Assembly (NCBI GenBank): GCA_016931895.1
Contig: JAFGDY010000056.1
Coordinates: 1-47,483 of the forward strand
Source of the DNA: Anaerolineae bacterium
Lineage (GTDB): Bacteria; Chloroflexota; Anaerolineae; 4572-78; J111
Length of the DNA stretch: 47,483 nucleotides
Reading direction: 5' to 3'
Below the pieces are notes generated by a model. The model searched no databases. It saw only the letters and a program-made list of their open reading frames with translations, and was not told the DNA's origin. The position numbers and the translations under genes were made by a program. Shown piece after piece: positions 40,554-47,483 of the stretch (positions within the stretch are counted from its first letter, which is position 1; each line of letters starts with the position of its first letter).

Positions 40554-43448
40554 TTATTTTGGCAAACCGGCCAGAACGTGGTAAGCGGGTGTATTGAGAA
40601 TACCAAAACCGGCCAGTTCAGTACCCGGCGCGGTTACGCCGTAGTCCAAATTCCAAAGGAACATTGGCCCCACCCAGCCCCACTGTTTGCTCATTTGATA
40701 CGCTTCAGCAATCCACCGGGCTTGCTCTTCAGGGGTGTTATCGAGGGCATATTCATAACCCGGTTTGGGCTTGCCGGAAACAGCCCAGCCAAATTCCGTA
40801 GGGACAATGACTCTGTGGCCGTCTCCGTTGGCCGCCATTACTTCGCGGTAGCCTTCCATTGTGCCCCGAAAACACCAACTGTGGTGCCGGTTCTCAAACG
40901 GTCCCCGGAAATTGGTTGCGGTTAAGTCGGTCACAGTGCGCCAATCGCCTTGAGCCGGACAGTTGTAGCCGCTAGGGTGCGCGCCGAGGGCGTCAAAAAA
41001 TCCCCTGGCGCCGTTAGCGTACATCTGGTTAAGGTAGTCAATATCATCCACTGCGGCCTCACCCACATTGCCGGCCGGGGTTAAGGCGCCGCTCACCACA
41101 AGCATTTCTGGATTGACGGACTTAATAGCCCGGTAAGAGGCTTGCAAAAGCTGCACGTAATTGGCGGCATTAATGCGGCCCATCCCGCCGGCTTCATACC
41201 AAAGATTCTGCTCGTTCCAAATTTCAACGGCCTGCACTTTACCGCGATAGCGGCCGGATACTTGCGCCACAAACTGGGCGTAGAGATTCGGGTCTTGGGG
41301 CGGGCCTTCCACGCTTTTGTCATCATCCGGCGGCCGCGCCCAATCAGGGGCCTTGGGAATGCTTAACAGAATGTTAATGCCGTTGCCGTGGTAGGCGTTG
41401 ATCAGCCCATCCCACATTGCCCAGGCGTAATCACCGGGCGCCGATTCTACATCTTTCCAGGCCATTTGAAACTTGACCCAATTGAAACCCAAAGCTCTGA
41501 TGTGCTCAATATTGGCCGAGGTATCGCCGCGCGGGTCAGCCTGAATACCGTAGCCAAAGGGAATGTTCATGGCCGGTACGGCCGGCGGCTGCGGCGCGGC
41601 TTGTTGTTGAGCCGGCCTGGGCGTGGCAGTTGGAATTGCGGTTGGCGCCGGAGTGGGGGTAGCAGTTAGGCTGGGCGTGGGCGTGGGCGTAGGAGTTGGT
41701 AAAGGGGTGGGCGTGGCCACTTGCACAACCAGCGTTCCCTGCGGAAGGGGCGTTGGATTTTGGCCGGAAAAGATACCGGCGATCACGGCAAAAACACCGC
41801 CCTGTTTCGGGGCAGTCCATTGATAATCAGGACGGCTCAGATCAACCGTTGTTTGGCTCACAATGACTCCATCTTGATCTTGCACTCGCCAGGCCACGGA
41901 ATATTCATTGTCCGCCAAAGCCGGGGTAAAGGTTGAATTTTGGAAAGTCCGCAATATTTCCCACACCTGTTCATCCGCTTCAGCACCAACATTCTCAAAA
42001 GCTACACCATACAAATTGTAATAATTCACCAACTCCAGGGCATCCACCAACCGGGCCGGGTTCGCCAGGTAAACGGTATGGTGGCGATTGTCTTGGTCCA
42101 GATAGCCAAACCAATACGTGCCGGTTGTGCCGTCAATTTGAACGCCGGTTGAGGCTTGGCCGGACAACGTAAAATCCAGATTCCTGCCAGGATTAATTCC
42201 CTCAAAAACATTCACCACCATAACCCCGCCGATTTTTTCAAGCGCTTGCGCGGAACTAACAGATTGGGCCTGCCCATCTACCCACTCAATATTGTGGGGG
42301 GTATAGCGCAACTGTATTTTGTAACGATTAATTTGCCCGGTAGCCCAATCGAGCATCTGCTCCATTTGTCCGCCCGGTGCATAAGCTTTTGGATCAGGCC
42401 AGGTGGGCACTTTAACCCGGTCTGCAATGCGGCCAATAGCCGGCCAATCATAAGCGCCGGTATCCCAAGCGCCTGTAGATAACTGTTGGGGCAGGGCAAC
42501 GTGTACCAAAAGCTGCTTATCTTCTGGCAGCGCCCGGCGTAACTCCAGCAAAAAATCGGTGTACTCCTGGCGTAAATCGGGAGAAATGTCCCGGTAATCA
42601 AGATCAATACCCCGATATTGGCTGCCGGTAAACAGATCAACAATGGCCTTGAGATGCTGTTGGCGCAGGGCCGGGTCAACCAACAAGTTATCAATCTCAG
42701 CCCCATTACGAATGGTGGGGATAACTGCCAGATCGGCATCTTGAATTTCTAAAGGAATTTGGCCAACATTGCCGGTAAGGCAACCATCACCGGCCAAATA
42801 AAAAATCGGGAGGTTGATTTCAACCGTTCTGGTTTCGTCAACATCGGGCAAATCGGGCAAGATGTTATGATGCCTACCGGCGTAATCGGTAGAGATACCA
42901 AGATCAAGCGCGTGTGTTTGCATGAGAGCCACTGCCTTGGGCAAAAAATCCAGTTCAGCTTGAATAATATTTTGGGCCAAAATTCTGCGGCTGGGCTGCC
43001 ATTCCCATGTTTCGCCGTTAAAGGCGTACAGGTCCAGGGTATGGTCGTTTTTGGCGGCAGGGTTGGGCAGGCTTAAGTTCAGGGTGGGTAAAAGCTTTCC
43101 GCTATAGGTAATACGATAAACCGGCCCTTTGGTTTCTAAATTGGCGGGCAACTTTTCTGGCGCGGTTGCCAGATTGTCACTCGCCGCCGCCGGCTGAAAC
43201 TGATCGTCTGGCAGAATATCCAACTTAACCCAAGCAGGCTGGCCCGTTACCGGCGTAAAAATTAATTCTGCTCCATTATCAGTATACAAGCTATAATTGT
43301 CTACGTCAATGGGTTTGTAATCCCCATAAAACAGTCGATCGGCCAATGAAATTGGCGGCAAAAACAGCACCATCGCCATTGCCCCCCCAAAAACTACGAG
43401 CAAAATTATCCAACTTGATTTAATCTTGTACTGTTTCAGCAACAACAT
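40554..43448 (-). CDS. exported two-module glycosidase (GH18-like and clan-A TIM barrel)
   Basis: A 964-aa protein with an N-terminal signal anchor (about 12-33) and an unassigned beta domain (about 45-190). A GH18-like barrel follows (about 210-500), in which the DxxDxDxE motif reads RGIDLDYRDIS (about 276-286), so the catalytic Glu is replaced. Then come a beta domain and a Pro/Thr linker (about 580-620). The second barrel (about 640-964) has IWNEQNLWY with the acid/base Glu near 744 and PTEFGWA with the nucleophile Glu near 883, as in clan GH-A families such as GH39 or GH5. Only the second module looks active. GAGG precedes the ATG. Confidence 0.82.
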   Translation of the reverse strand: MLLLKQYKIKSSWIILLVVFGGAMAMVLFLPPISLADRLFYGDYKPIDVDNYSLYTDNGAELIFTPVTGQPAWVKLDILPDDQFQPAAASDNLATAPEKLPANLETKGPVYRITYSGKLLPTLNLSLPNPAAKNDHTLDLYAFNGETWEWQPSRRILAQNIIQAELDFLPKAVALMQTHALDLGISTDYAGRHHNILPDLPDVDETRTVEINLPIFYLAGDGCLTGNVGQIPLEIQDADLAVIPTIRNGAEIDNLLVDPALRQQHLKAIVDLFTGSQYRGIDLDYRDISPDLRQEYTDFLLELRRALPEDKQLLVHVALPQQLSTGAWDTGAYDWPAIGRIADRVKVPTWPDPKAYAPGGQMEQMLDWATGQINRYKIQLRYTPHNIEWVDGQAQSVSSAQALEKIGGVMVVNVFEGINPGRNLDFTLSGQASTGVQIDGTTGTYWFGYLDQDNRHHTVYLANPARLVDALELVNYYNLYGVAFENVGAEADEQVWEILRTFQNSTFTPALADNEYSVAWRVQDQDGVIVSQTTVDLSRPDYQWTAPKQGGVFAVIAGIFSGQNPTPLPQGTLVVQVATPTPLPTPTPTPTPSLTATPTPAPTAIPTATPRPAQQQAAPQPPAVPAMNIPFGYGIQADPRGDTSANIEHIRALGFNWVKFQMAWKDVESAPGDYAWAMWDGLINAYHGNGINILLSIPKAPDWARPPDDDKSVEGPPQDPNLYAQFVAQVSGRYRGKVQAVEIWNEQNLWYEAGGMGRINAANYVQLLQASYRAIKSVNPEMLVVSGALTPAGNVGEAAVDDIDYLNQMYANGARGFFDALGAHPSGYNCPAQGDWRTVTDLTATNFRGPFENRHHSWCFRGTMEGYREVMAANGDGHRVIVPTEFGWAVSGKPKPGYEYALDNTPEEQARWIAEAYQMSKQWGWVGPMFLWNLDYGVTAPGTELAGFGILNTPAYHVLAGLPK

Positions 43449-43533
43449 GCTTCTACCTCTATATCCTTATACGTCATCAGCCACAAAAATTATGACACGG
43501 TTCCCGGCAGCTTAAGAAATAGCCCCAGATCAA

Positions 43534-43554
43534 GGTTGCCCCGGTATGGCAACC
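43534..43554. promoter_or_regulatory. inverted repeat upstream of the exported-protein genes
   Basis: GGTTGCC-N7-GGCAACC lies 86-106 nt upstream of the glycosidase start (minus strand). A partial inverted copy, GTTGCCATGATACC, follows at about 43574. It could be an operator or a leader-RNA structure of the 43448-35767 gene series. Confidence 0.35.
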
Positions 43555-44106
43555 AATTTGCATTAACCGGCCCAGTTGCCATGATACCAGTTCTGCCGCC
43601 AATTGACCTCACCTGTTTGAATTATTTTGGGGGGGCTAACTTGAGTAATATTTAGGCGGGCACGGCCCCACTCAGGTGAGTAAGGGCATGTAAGAAGGAA
43701 TTTGACAAGAGACCAAGAAAATGTTCTGAAGCTTGGGTTCCTTCAAGCTACGCTCAACTTATTAAACTCAATGCCGCAAATTCTCTTAAAACGACATTCC
43801 TACCGGATGTAAATTTTTCAAGTAGGTGTGTGCTCTTTAGCCATGACAACATTAATATATACGAACCACGCCAGCAAAAGGTTTTAAAACTTCAAAAATC
43901 CAACCTGACCGGCAACTTGCCCAGAGATACATTAACCCAGGCCCATTAACTACGGGCACGGCCGGTTTGACGGTTTTAGATCAGTATATACCAAAATTGG
44001 CCATAGCGTCATCCATCAAAGGGGGGATTTATGGGGATGGAGGGGGTGGATATGAGAAGCCATGTTTTAACCAACCACTTCTGCCAGATCCATCTATTCA
44101 CCTCTA

Positions 44107-44161
44107 TTTTGGCGGTAGGGACCGGGCAATGTTCGGCCCCTACCCTATGGCCTAAAAAGGG
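44107..44161. repeat. 55-nt palindromic repeat, copy A
   Basis: Homologous over its full 55 nt to copy B at 46487-46541 (6 differences by eye). The 29-nt core (44115-44143) folds into a hairpin with one A-C mismatch and one or two G-T pairs, and ends in GTAGGG/CCCTAC. The flank CCTATGGCCTAAAAAGGG is identical in both copies. Confidence 0.75.
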
Positions 44162-44201
44162 GGCCAGACCCGGCCGGGGTGCGTCCCGGATGTCAGGCAG
44201 A

Positions 44202-44227
44202 TAGGGGCGACCGGCCGGTCGCCCCTA
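44202..44227. repeat. 26-bp perfect palindrome
   Basis: TAGGGGCGACCGG followed by its exact reverse complement. It resembles the GTAGGGGCG...CGCCCCTAC intergenic palindromes that are frequent in Chloroflexota genomes. It shares the TAGGGG/CCCCTA ends with the neighbouring 55-nt repeat core. Confidence 0.75.
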
Positions 44228-44435
44228 CTTTCTGTTGCCCTACTTTTTGGCAACGAGCCTGCAATGAATTGATTAACTGACACAAGGTGTCAACAATTCT
44301 GAAGTAAAGTGGAGATATAATTAAAGTGTTCACAGACTGCTTTGCGGTGGGTGAGCCAGATAGCCTTAGCCCCCATCCCTTACGCATTTGCTCAAAGTAC
44401 GGTGCGCTTTAGCCTATAGCCGGGATGAACAAAGG

Positions 44436-44608
44436 AGAGTCCTTGCTCTGTTGGCCAATCCAAATAAGAACGGCAACACCGCTACTTTGTCTAAAAAACT
44501 GCTAGCAGGTTTAACCGCGGGGAGGGGCATGAGCAGGAGATAAAAGACTTTTGGCTCACTGCCGGTCTAAGCTGGATGAAGCATTTGCCCTGGGCCAAGC
44601 GTTAGCTA
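44436..44608 (+). pseudogene. remnant of an NADPH-dependent FMN reductase/flavodoxin-like gene
   Basis: Frame from 44439 encodes VLALLANPNKNGNTATLSKK and on to LLAGLTAG, the typical FMN-binding N-terminus of the NADPH-dependent FMN reductase family. After a frame change near 44522 the text continues GHEQEIKDFWLTAG, matching the next element (GHEVEIxDL) of that family, then ends at a stop near 44606. The start codon is missing and the rest of the protein (about 130 residues) is absent. So this is a decayed 5' fragment. It lies just upstream of the VOC gene. Confidence 0.5.
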
Positions 44609-44630
44609 CAAACGGTAGCGCAAGCTAACG
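44600..44630. promoter_or_regulatory. inverted repeat upstream of the VOC gene
   Basis: CGTTAGCT (44600-44607) and AGCTAACG (44623-44630) form an 8-bp inverted repeat with a 15-nt loop, 58 nt before the VOC gene start. The role is unknown. Confidence 0.35.
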
Positions 44631-44688
44631 AGCGTTGGTTAAATGGATCTGCCCAGCTAAATTTCTTCTTGATTGAAGGAAGGAAACC

Positions 44689-45075
44689 ATGCGTGAATCT
44701 ATCAATGATCTTATCAAAAATGATACCATTATGTTTGAGTATGATGTGCATGATATGCAGCGAGCAGTAGCCTGGTACAAAAATGTTCTTGGCTTTGAGG
44801 TGATTTTTTCCGGCGGCGATTGCCATACGGAGTTTGCCTTGCCGGTTAAGGGCGCGCGGCTGGCTTTGAGTTGGGTTGAGCCGGACGTAAAAATTAAAAA
44901 AGCGGCCCGGTTATTCATTTCCACCCCCGATGTTTACGCGGTTGAGGCGTATTTGCAGGGCAAAGACGTCAAGACTGGGCCGCTTGAGAAGGTAGATGGT
45001 GTGGTGTTGATTCTGTGGGTTGAGGATTGCGAGGGCAACCATTTTGCTTTTGAACAGTGGCTGGCGCGGTCATAA
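44689..45075 (+). CDS. VOC (glyoxalase/bleomycin-resistance fold) family protein
   Basis: A 128-aa single-module VOC protein. The strand FEYDVHDMQRAVAWYKNVLGFEV is the usual beta-alpha start, and the C-terminal VEDCEGNHFAFEQW matches the DPxGNxxxF ending that supplies a metal ligand. Such proteins include lyases, dioxygenases and resistance proteins; the exact activity cannot be told. An AAGGAAGG site lies 5 nt before the ATG. The stop lies 26 nt before the start of the flavin-dependent oxidoreductase gene, suggesting an operon. Confidence 0.82.
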   Translation: MRESINDLIKNDTIMFEYDVHDMQRAVAWYKNVLGFEVIFSGGDCHTEFALPVKGARLALSWVEPDVKIKKAARLFISTPDVYAVEAYLQGKDVKTGPLEKVDGVVLILWVEDCEGNHFAFEQWLARS

Positions 45076-45101
45076 AAACAACAAAACTAAGGGAGCAAAC
45101 T

Positions 45102-45959
45102 ATGCTGAACTATGCTGTTTTTTTACCAAACTTTGGCCCCTACGGCGATGCCCGGACCCTGGCTAACCTGGCCCGCGATGCCGAAGCAGCCGGCTGGGAC
45201 GGCTTTTTTATTTGGGATCACATTGCCGCCTGGGGCAATAGAGAAATGGTTGATCCCTGGGTGGCGCTGGCGGCCATTGCCCTGCAAACCGAGTGCGTAC
45301 GCTTGGGCGCCATGATCACGCCTCTGCCGCGCCGCCGCCCCTGGAAAGTGGCCCGGGAAACGGTGTCAGTTGACCATCTTTCTAGGGGACGGTTGACCCT
45401 GGGCGTGCACGAAGAAGAATTTGCCTACCTGGGCGAAGAAACCAATCCCAAAATACGTGGTGCAATGCTGGACGAGGCGCTGGAGGTGTTGCTAAAATTG
45501 TGGACGGGGGAAACAATCACTAACCGGGGGCCATATTACCCCATCAAAGAGGCCCGTTTTTTACCCAGGCCGGGGCAATCGCCGCGTATTCCGGTATGGG
45601 TGGGCGGCGTTTGGCCCAATAAAGCTCCGCTACGGCGGGCGGCGCGGTGGGATGGAATGTTTACCCTATTTAACAAAGAGGGTGACGTTGAGGTTGAGAT
45701 TGAGAACATTAAACAAGCCGTAGCCTACGTGCAAGCTCACCGGCAAAACAACCAACCCTTTGACGTGATTTACGCGGGCCGGCCCACGCCCGGCGACGAC
45801 CCGGCGCAAGCTGCGGAAATTGTCAGCCGATATGCCAAAGCAGGCGTTACCTGGTGGTTGGAAAATATCACCCCCTTCAGTTTTGGCCAAACTATGGAAG
45901 AAACATGGCCCCTAGAAGCCATGCATCAACGCATCCGGCAAGGGCCGCCAACAATTTAG
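45102..45959 (+). CDS. LLM-class flavin-dependent oxidoreductase
   Basis: A 285-aa luciferase-like monooxygenase-fold protein. NYAVFLPNFGPYGDARTLANLA is the first strand and helix, and AAGWDGFFIWDHI, AMITPLPRRRPWKVARETVSVD and GRLTLGVHEEE are the expected core segments. Members use FMN or F420 to oxidise or reduce small molecules; F420 use is common in related groups but is not proven here. ATG 45102 is chosen because GGGAG stands 6 nt upstream; the longer frame overlaps the VOC gene. An LD-carboxypeptidase pseudogene follows at 14 nt. Confidence 0.87.
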   Translation: MLNYAVFLPNFGPYGDARTLANLARDAEAAGWDGFFIWDHIAAWGNREMVDPWVALAAIALQTECVRLGAMITPLPRRRPWKVARETVSVDHLSRGRLTLGVHEEEFAYLGEETNPKIRGAMLDEALEVLLKLWTGETITNRGPYYPIKEARFLPRPGQSPRIPVWVGGVWPNKAPLRRAARWDGMFTLFNKEGDVEVEIENIKQAVAYVQAHRQNNQPFDVIYAGRPTPGDDPAQAAEIVSRYAKAGVTWWLENITPFSFGQTMEETWPLEAMHQRIRQGPPTI

Positions 45960-45973
45960 AGAGAGGTTGAGTA

Positions 45974-46470
45974 ATGATTGCTCCAAGATTAAAAAAAGGC
46001 AATAAAATTGGGATTGTTTCGCCCTCAAACCCGGTGGCTCAAGATGACCCGCAAATATGAACAACGGCATCAAGTTTTTGGCGGAAATGGGGTTTGAAGT
46101 GGTACTTGGCCAACACGTATTTTCAAACACGCTGGGCTACGCCGCCTTGCCTCAAAAAAAGGCAGCGGACATTAACGCCATGTTTGCCGACGAGTCCGTC
46201 AAAGCCATTATCTGTTCGCAAGGCGGCTATACGGCCAATGTTTGTTTGCCCTATCTCCACTGGCAAACCATCAAAGCCAACCCCAAAATATTTTTGGGCA
46301 TCAGCGACATTTCGGTATTGCTGAACGCTACGGCTGAGTATGACTTCCCTATTCTCAAAGTCAATGAGTTTGGCCATAAGTGCCCTAATACCGTCTTGCC
46401 GGTGGGAGGGAGGGTGAGCATGGACGCCGCCGGGCACAAAATAGAAATCTTGCAACAATGTGTTGGGTAG
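45974..46470 (+). pseudogene. LD-carboxypeptidase (peptidase S66) pseudogene, frameshifted and internally deleted
   Basis: The gene starts normally with RBS-ATG (45974) and the family N-terminus KGNKIGIVSPSNPVAQDD, but a stop occurs at 46058. The reading frame shifts by one at that point and continues as GIKFLAEMGFEVVLGQHVFS, then ICSQGGYTANVCLPYL and IFLGISDISVLLNA. It then jumps straight to the family C-terminus, FPILKVNEFGHKCPNTVLPVGG. About 150-170 central residues, including the catalytic Glu region, are missing. Intact S66 enzymes trim peptidoglycan tetrapeptides or inactivate microcin-like peptides. This copy cannot be functional. Confidence 0.75.
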
Positions 46471-46486
46471 CGGGTACATTCCAAAA

Positions 46487-46541
46487 TTTTGGCAGTAGGG
46501 ACAGGACAATGTCCTGTCCCTACCCTATGGCCTAAAAAGGG
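46487..46541. repeat. 55-nt palindromic repeat, copy B
   Basis: Full-length partner of copy A at 44107-44161. Its 29-nt core (46495-46523) is a perfect 14-bp inverted repeat around a single central base. It lies 17 nt after the LD-carboxypeptidase pseudogene. Confidence 0.75.
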
Positions 46542-46824
46542 AAACAGATCCTTTGGTAACCTCAAGGGACGCAAAACCCGCTCCGGCCCACATCCACCTC
46601 AATTCTCCATCTCAACCCCGGTGTGCAAAAATTACCAAATCATGTTAAACTAACGCCGGCGGTCTCCTGGCCGCTTTTCCGTCGTCTGCCGTCGGTCGTT
46701 CGACCAAAAGGCGAATGAGCAAGAAATCAGGAATAAATTGGGGCAGCCAGATTCAAAAATGTATGGGCATAGGTTGCAAAAAATACGACCATTGAGTTTA
46801 ATAAAAAACAACGGATTTTTCTTT
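46542..46824. other. intergenic region before the GH43-like gene
   Basis: 283 nt without a gene. A CGTCGTCTGCCGTCGGTCG stretch at about 46680-46698 is related to the repeats at 16991-17064. No clear promoter was seen. Confidence 0.5.
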
Positions 46825-47483
46825 ATGTGGCAGCGTAAAAAATCTTCAGGCTTGATTGGTTTTATGGCCGTTTTTTTTACGGCGTTAGGCGTATGCGCCT
46901 GCACTCAGTTTAAAATTCAAACATCGCCAACCAATATTCCTGCCCGCCCTGCCACGCCCACTCCCACTGCAACCGGCAAAGTAGAACTTATGAAAAAACC
47001 ATTGATCACCCACCTCTACACCGCCGATCCTTCTGCTCACGTGTTTGCCAACAAACTGTACATTTATCCCTCTCATGATTTAGACCACAACAACCCGGAA
47101 ACCCAAATGGGGGACCAATATGACATGGAAGATTACCACGTTTTTTCAATGGAGAACATGCATTCTCTGCCGGTGGACCACGGGCAGGTTTTACACGTAA
47201 ACGATGTTCCCTGGGCCGAAAAACAGATGTGGGCGCCCGACGCCGCCTTTAAGAACGATACTTACTATTTGTATTTCCCGGCCAAGGATGACGAGGGTAT
47301 TTTTCGCATTGGCGTGGCGACCAGCCCCTCACCGGCTGGACCGTTCATCCCTCAACCGGAACCTATTCCGGGCAGCTTCAGCATTGATCCGGCTGTTTTT
47401 ATAGACGATGACGGCCAGGCTTACCTCTACTTTGGCGGGCTGTGGGGCGGGCAACTGGAAAAATGGCAGACCGGCTCTTTTGA
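46825..47483 (+). CDS. GH43-like glycoside hydrolase, probable lipoprotein (3' end outside window)
   Basis: The open frame runs from ATG 46825 to the window edge, giving 219 codons. The N-terminus has a basic start, a hydrophobic stretch and a cysteine pair (GVCACTQ) that could be a lipobox, then a short Pro/Thr linker (ATPTPTATG). The domain starts at about residue 60 with THLYTADPSAHVFANKLYIY, where the Asp-Pro matches the catalytic base of GH43. WAPDAAFKNDTYYLYFPA and SIDPAVFIDDDGQAYLYFGG are further GH43 five-blade propeller motifs. Family members release arabinose or xylose from plant polysaccharides. The ribosome-binding site is poor, so the start is less sure than the family. Confidence 0.82.
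   Translation, partial: MWQRKKSSGLIGFMAVFFTALGVCACTQFKIQTSPTNIPARPATPTPTATGKVELMKKPLITHLYTADPSAHVFANKLYIYPSHDLDHNNPETQMGDQYDMEDYHVFSMENMHSLPVDHGQVLHVNDVPWAEKQMWAPDAAFKNDTYYLYFPAKDDEGIFRIGVATSPSPAGPFIPQPEPIPGSFSIDPAVFIDDDGQAYLYFGGLWGGQLEKWQTGSF

Larger units (their letters stand above)
43449..44430. other. gene-free, repeat-bearing region
   Basis: About 1 kb without a believable gene. It contains a 7-bp hairpin GGTTGCC/GGCAACC (43534-43554), the 55-nt repeat copy A (44107-44161), a 26-bp perfect palindrome (44202-44227), a GTTGCC/GGCAAC hairpin (44234-44254) and TGACAC-AAG-GTGTCA (44278-44292). A 62-codon frame overlapping copy A was rejected. Confidence 0.6.

Noticed and set aside
43641-43647. 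CTTGAGT, an exact HAIR half-site
   Set aside because: No partner half-site at the required 7-nt spacing, and no heat-shock gene nearby.
43967-44155. 62-codon plus-strand frame in the gene-free region
   Set aside because: It has no ribosome-binding site, is rich in low-complexity Gly, and runs into repeat copy A.

Overview
The window looks like a chromosomal segment of a Chloroflexota bacterium, probably of the Anaerolineae type. This is inferred from gene content and style, not from a marker gene. The clues are many membrane-anchored or secreted proteins with long Pro/Thr 'TPTPTP' linkers, LysM and lamin-tail domains, CotH proteins, a sensor-GAF-SpoIIE phosphatase, an ECF transporter, and short palindromic intergenic repeats. 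No phage genes, tRNA, rRNA or CRISPR array were seen.

Layout. 1-130: tail of a possible plus-strand gene and its terminator. 137-4267 (minus): a probable operon dnaJ(cbpA)-hspR-murJ-LysM/lamin-tail protein, with a HAIR-like operator over its promoter. 4571-5544 (minus): two small secreted LysM proteins. 5545-6588: a gene-poor kilobase that holds a candidate structured minus-strand ncRNA of about 200 nt. 6589-8128 (minus): primary-type sigma factor with a consensus promoter and a leader of about 290 nt. 8228-10950 (plus): two anchored Pro/Thr-linker proteins. 11062-12510: gatB. 12957-16905: a BY-kinase-like protein with a degraded P-loop, a two-gene restriction-modification module, and a nucleotidyltransferase of the long RmlA type. 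17089-19355: methyltetrahydrofolate methyltransferase and cobyrinate a,c-diamide synthase, translationally coupled and both linked to corrinoid metabolism.

19524-26792 (plus) is signalling: a LacI-like sensor/GAF/SpoIIE phosphatase, a NarL-type kinase-regulator pair, then a 62-aa acidic peptide, a receiver-only protein and an acyltransferase-3 membrane protein in one tight cluster. 27124-29571 is a GH9 glycosidase without a visible signal peptide. 29580-32811 (minus) is an ECF transporter (S component, double ATPase, T component). 33327 is a flavodoxin-domain protein and 34392 a lipoprotein phosphodiesterase. 35767-43448 (minus) is a run of large exported proteins: lamin-tail/CotH, CotH, and a double glycosidase.

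43449-46824 is a decayed, repeat-rich region. It holds a frameshifted FMN-reductase remnant, a VOC protein, a luciferase-like oxidoreductase, an internally deleted LD-carboxypeptidase and several palindromic repeats. The window ends inside a GH43-like lipoprotein.

The most interesting points are the unexplained structured RNA next to the sigma factor gene, the peptide/degenerate-receiver/acyltransferase cluster, the restriction-modification insertion beside a kinase-like protein with a broken P-loop, and the 55-nt repeat pair whose differences include a compensatory base-pair change. Start codons were moved inward from the longest ORF wherever a ribosome-binding site clearly pointed to an internal start.
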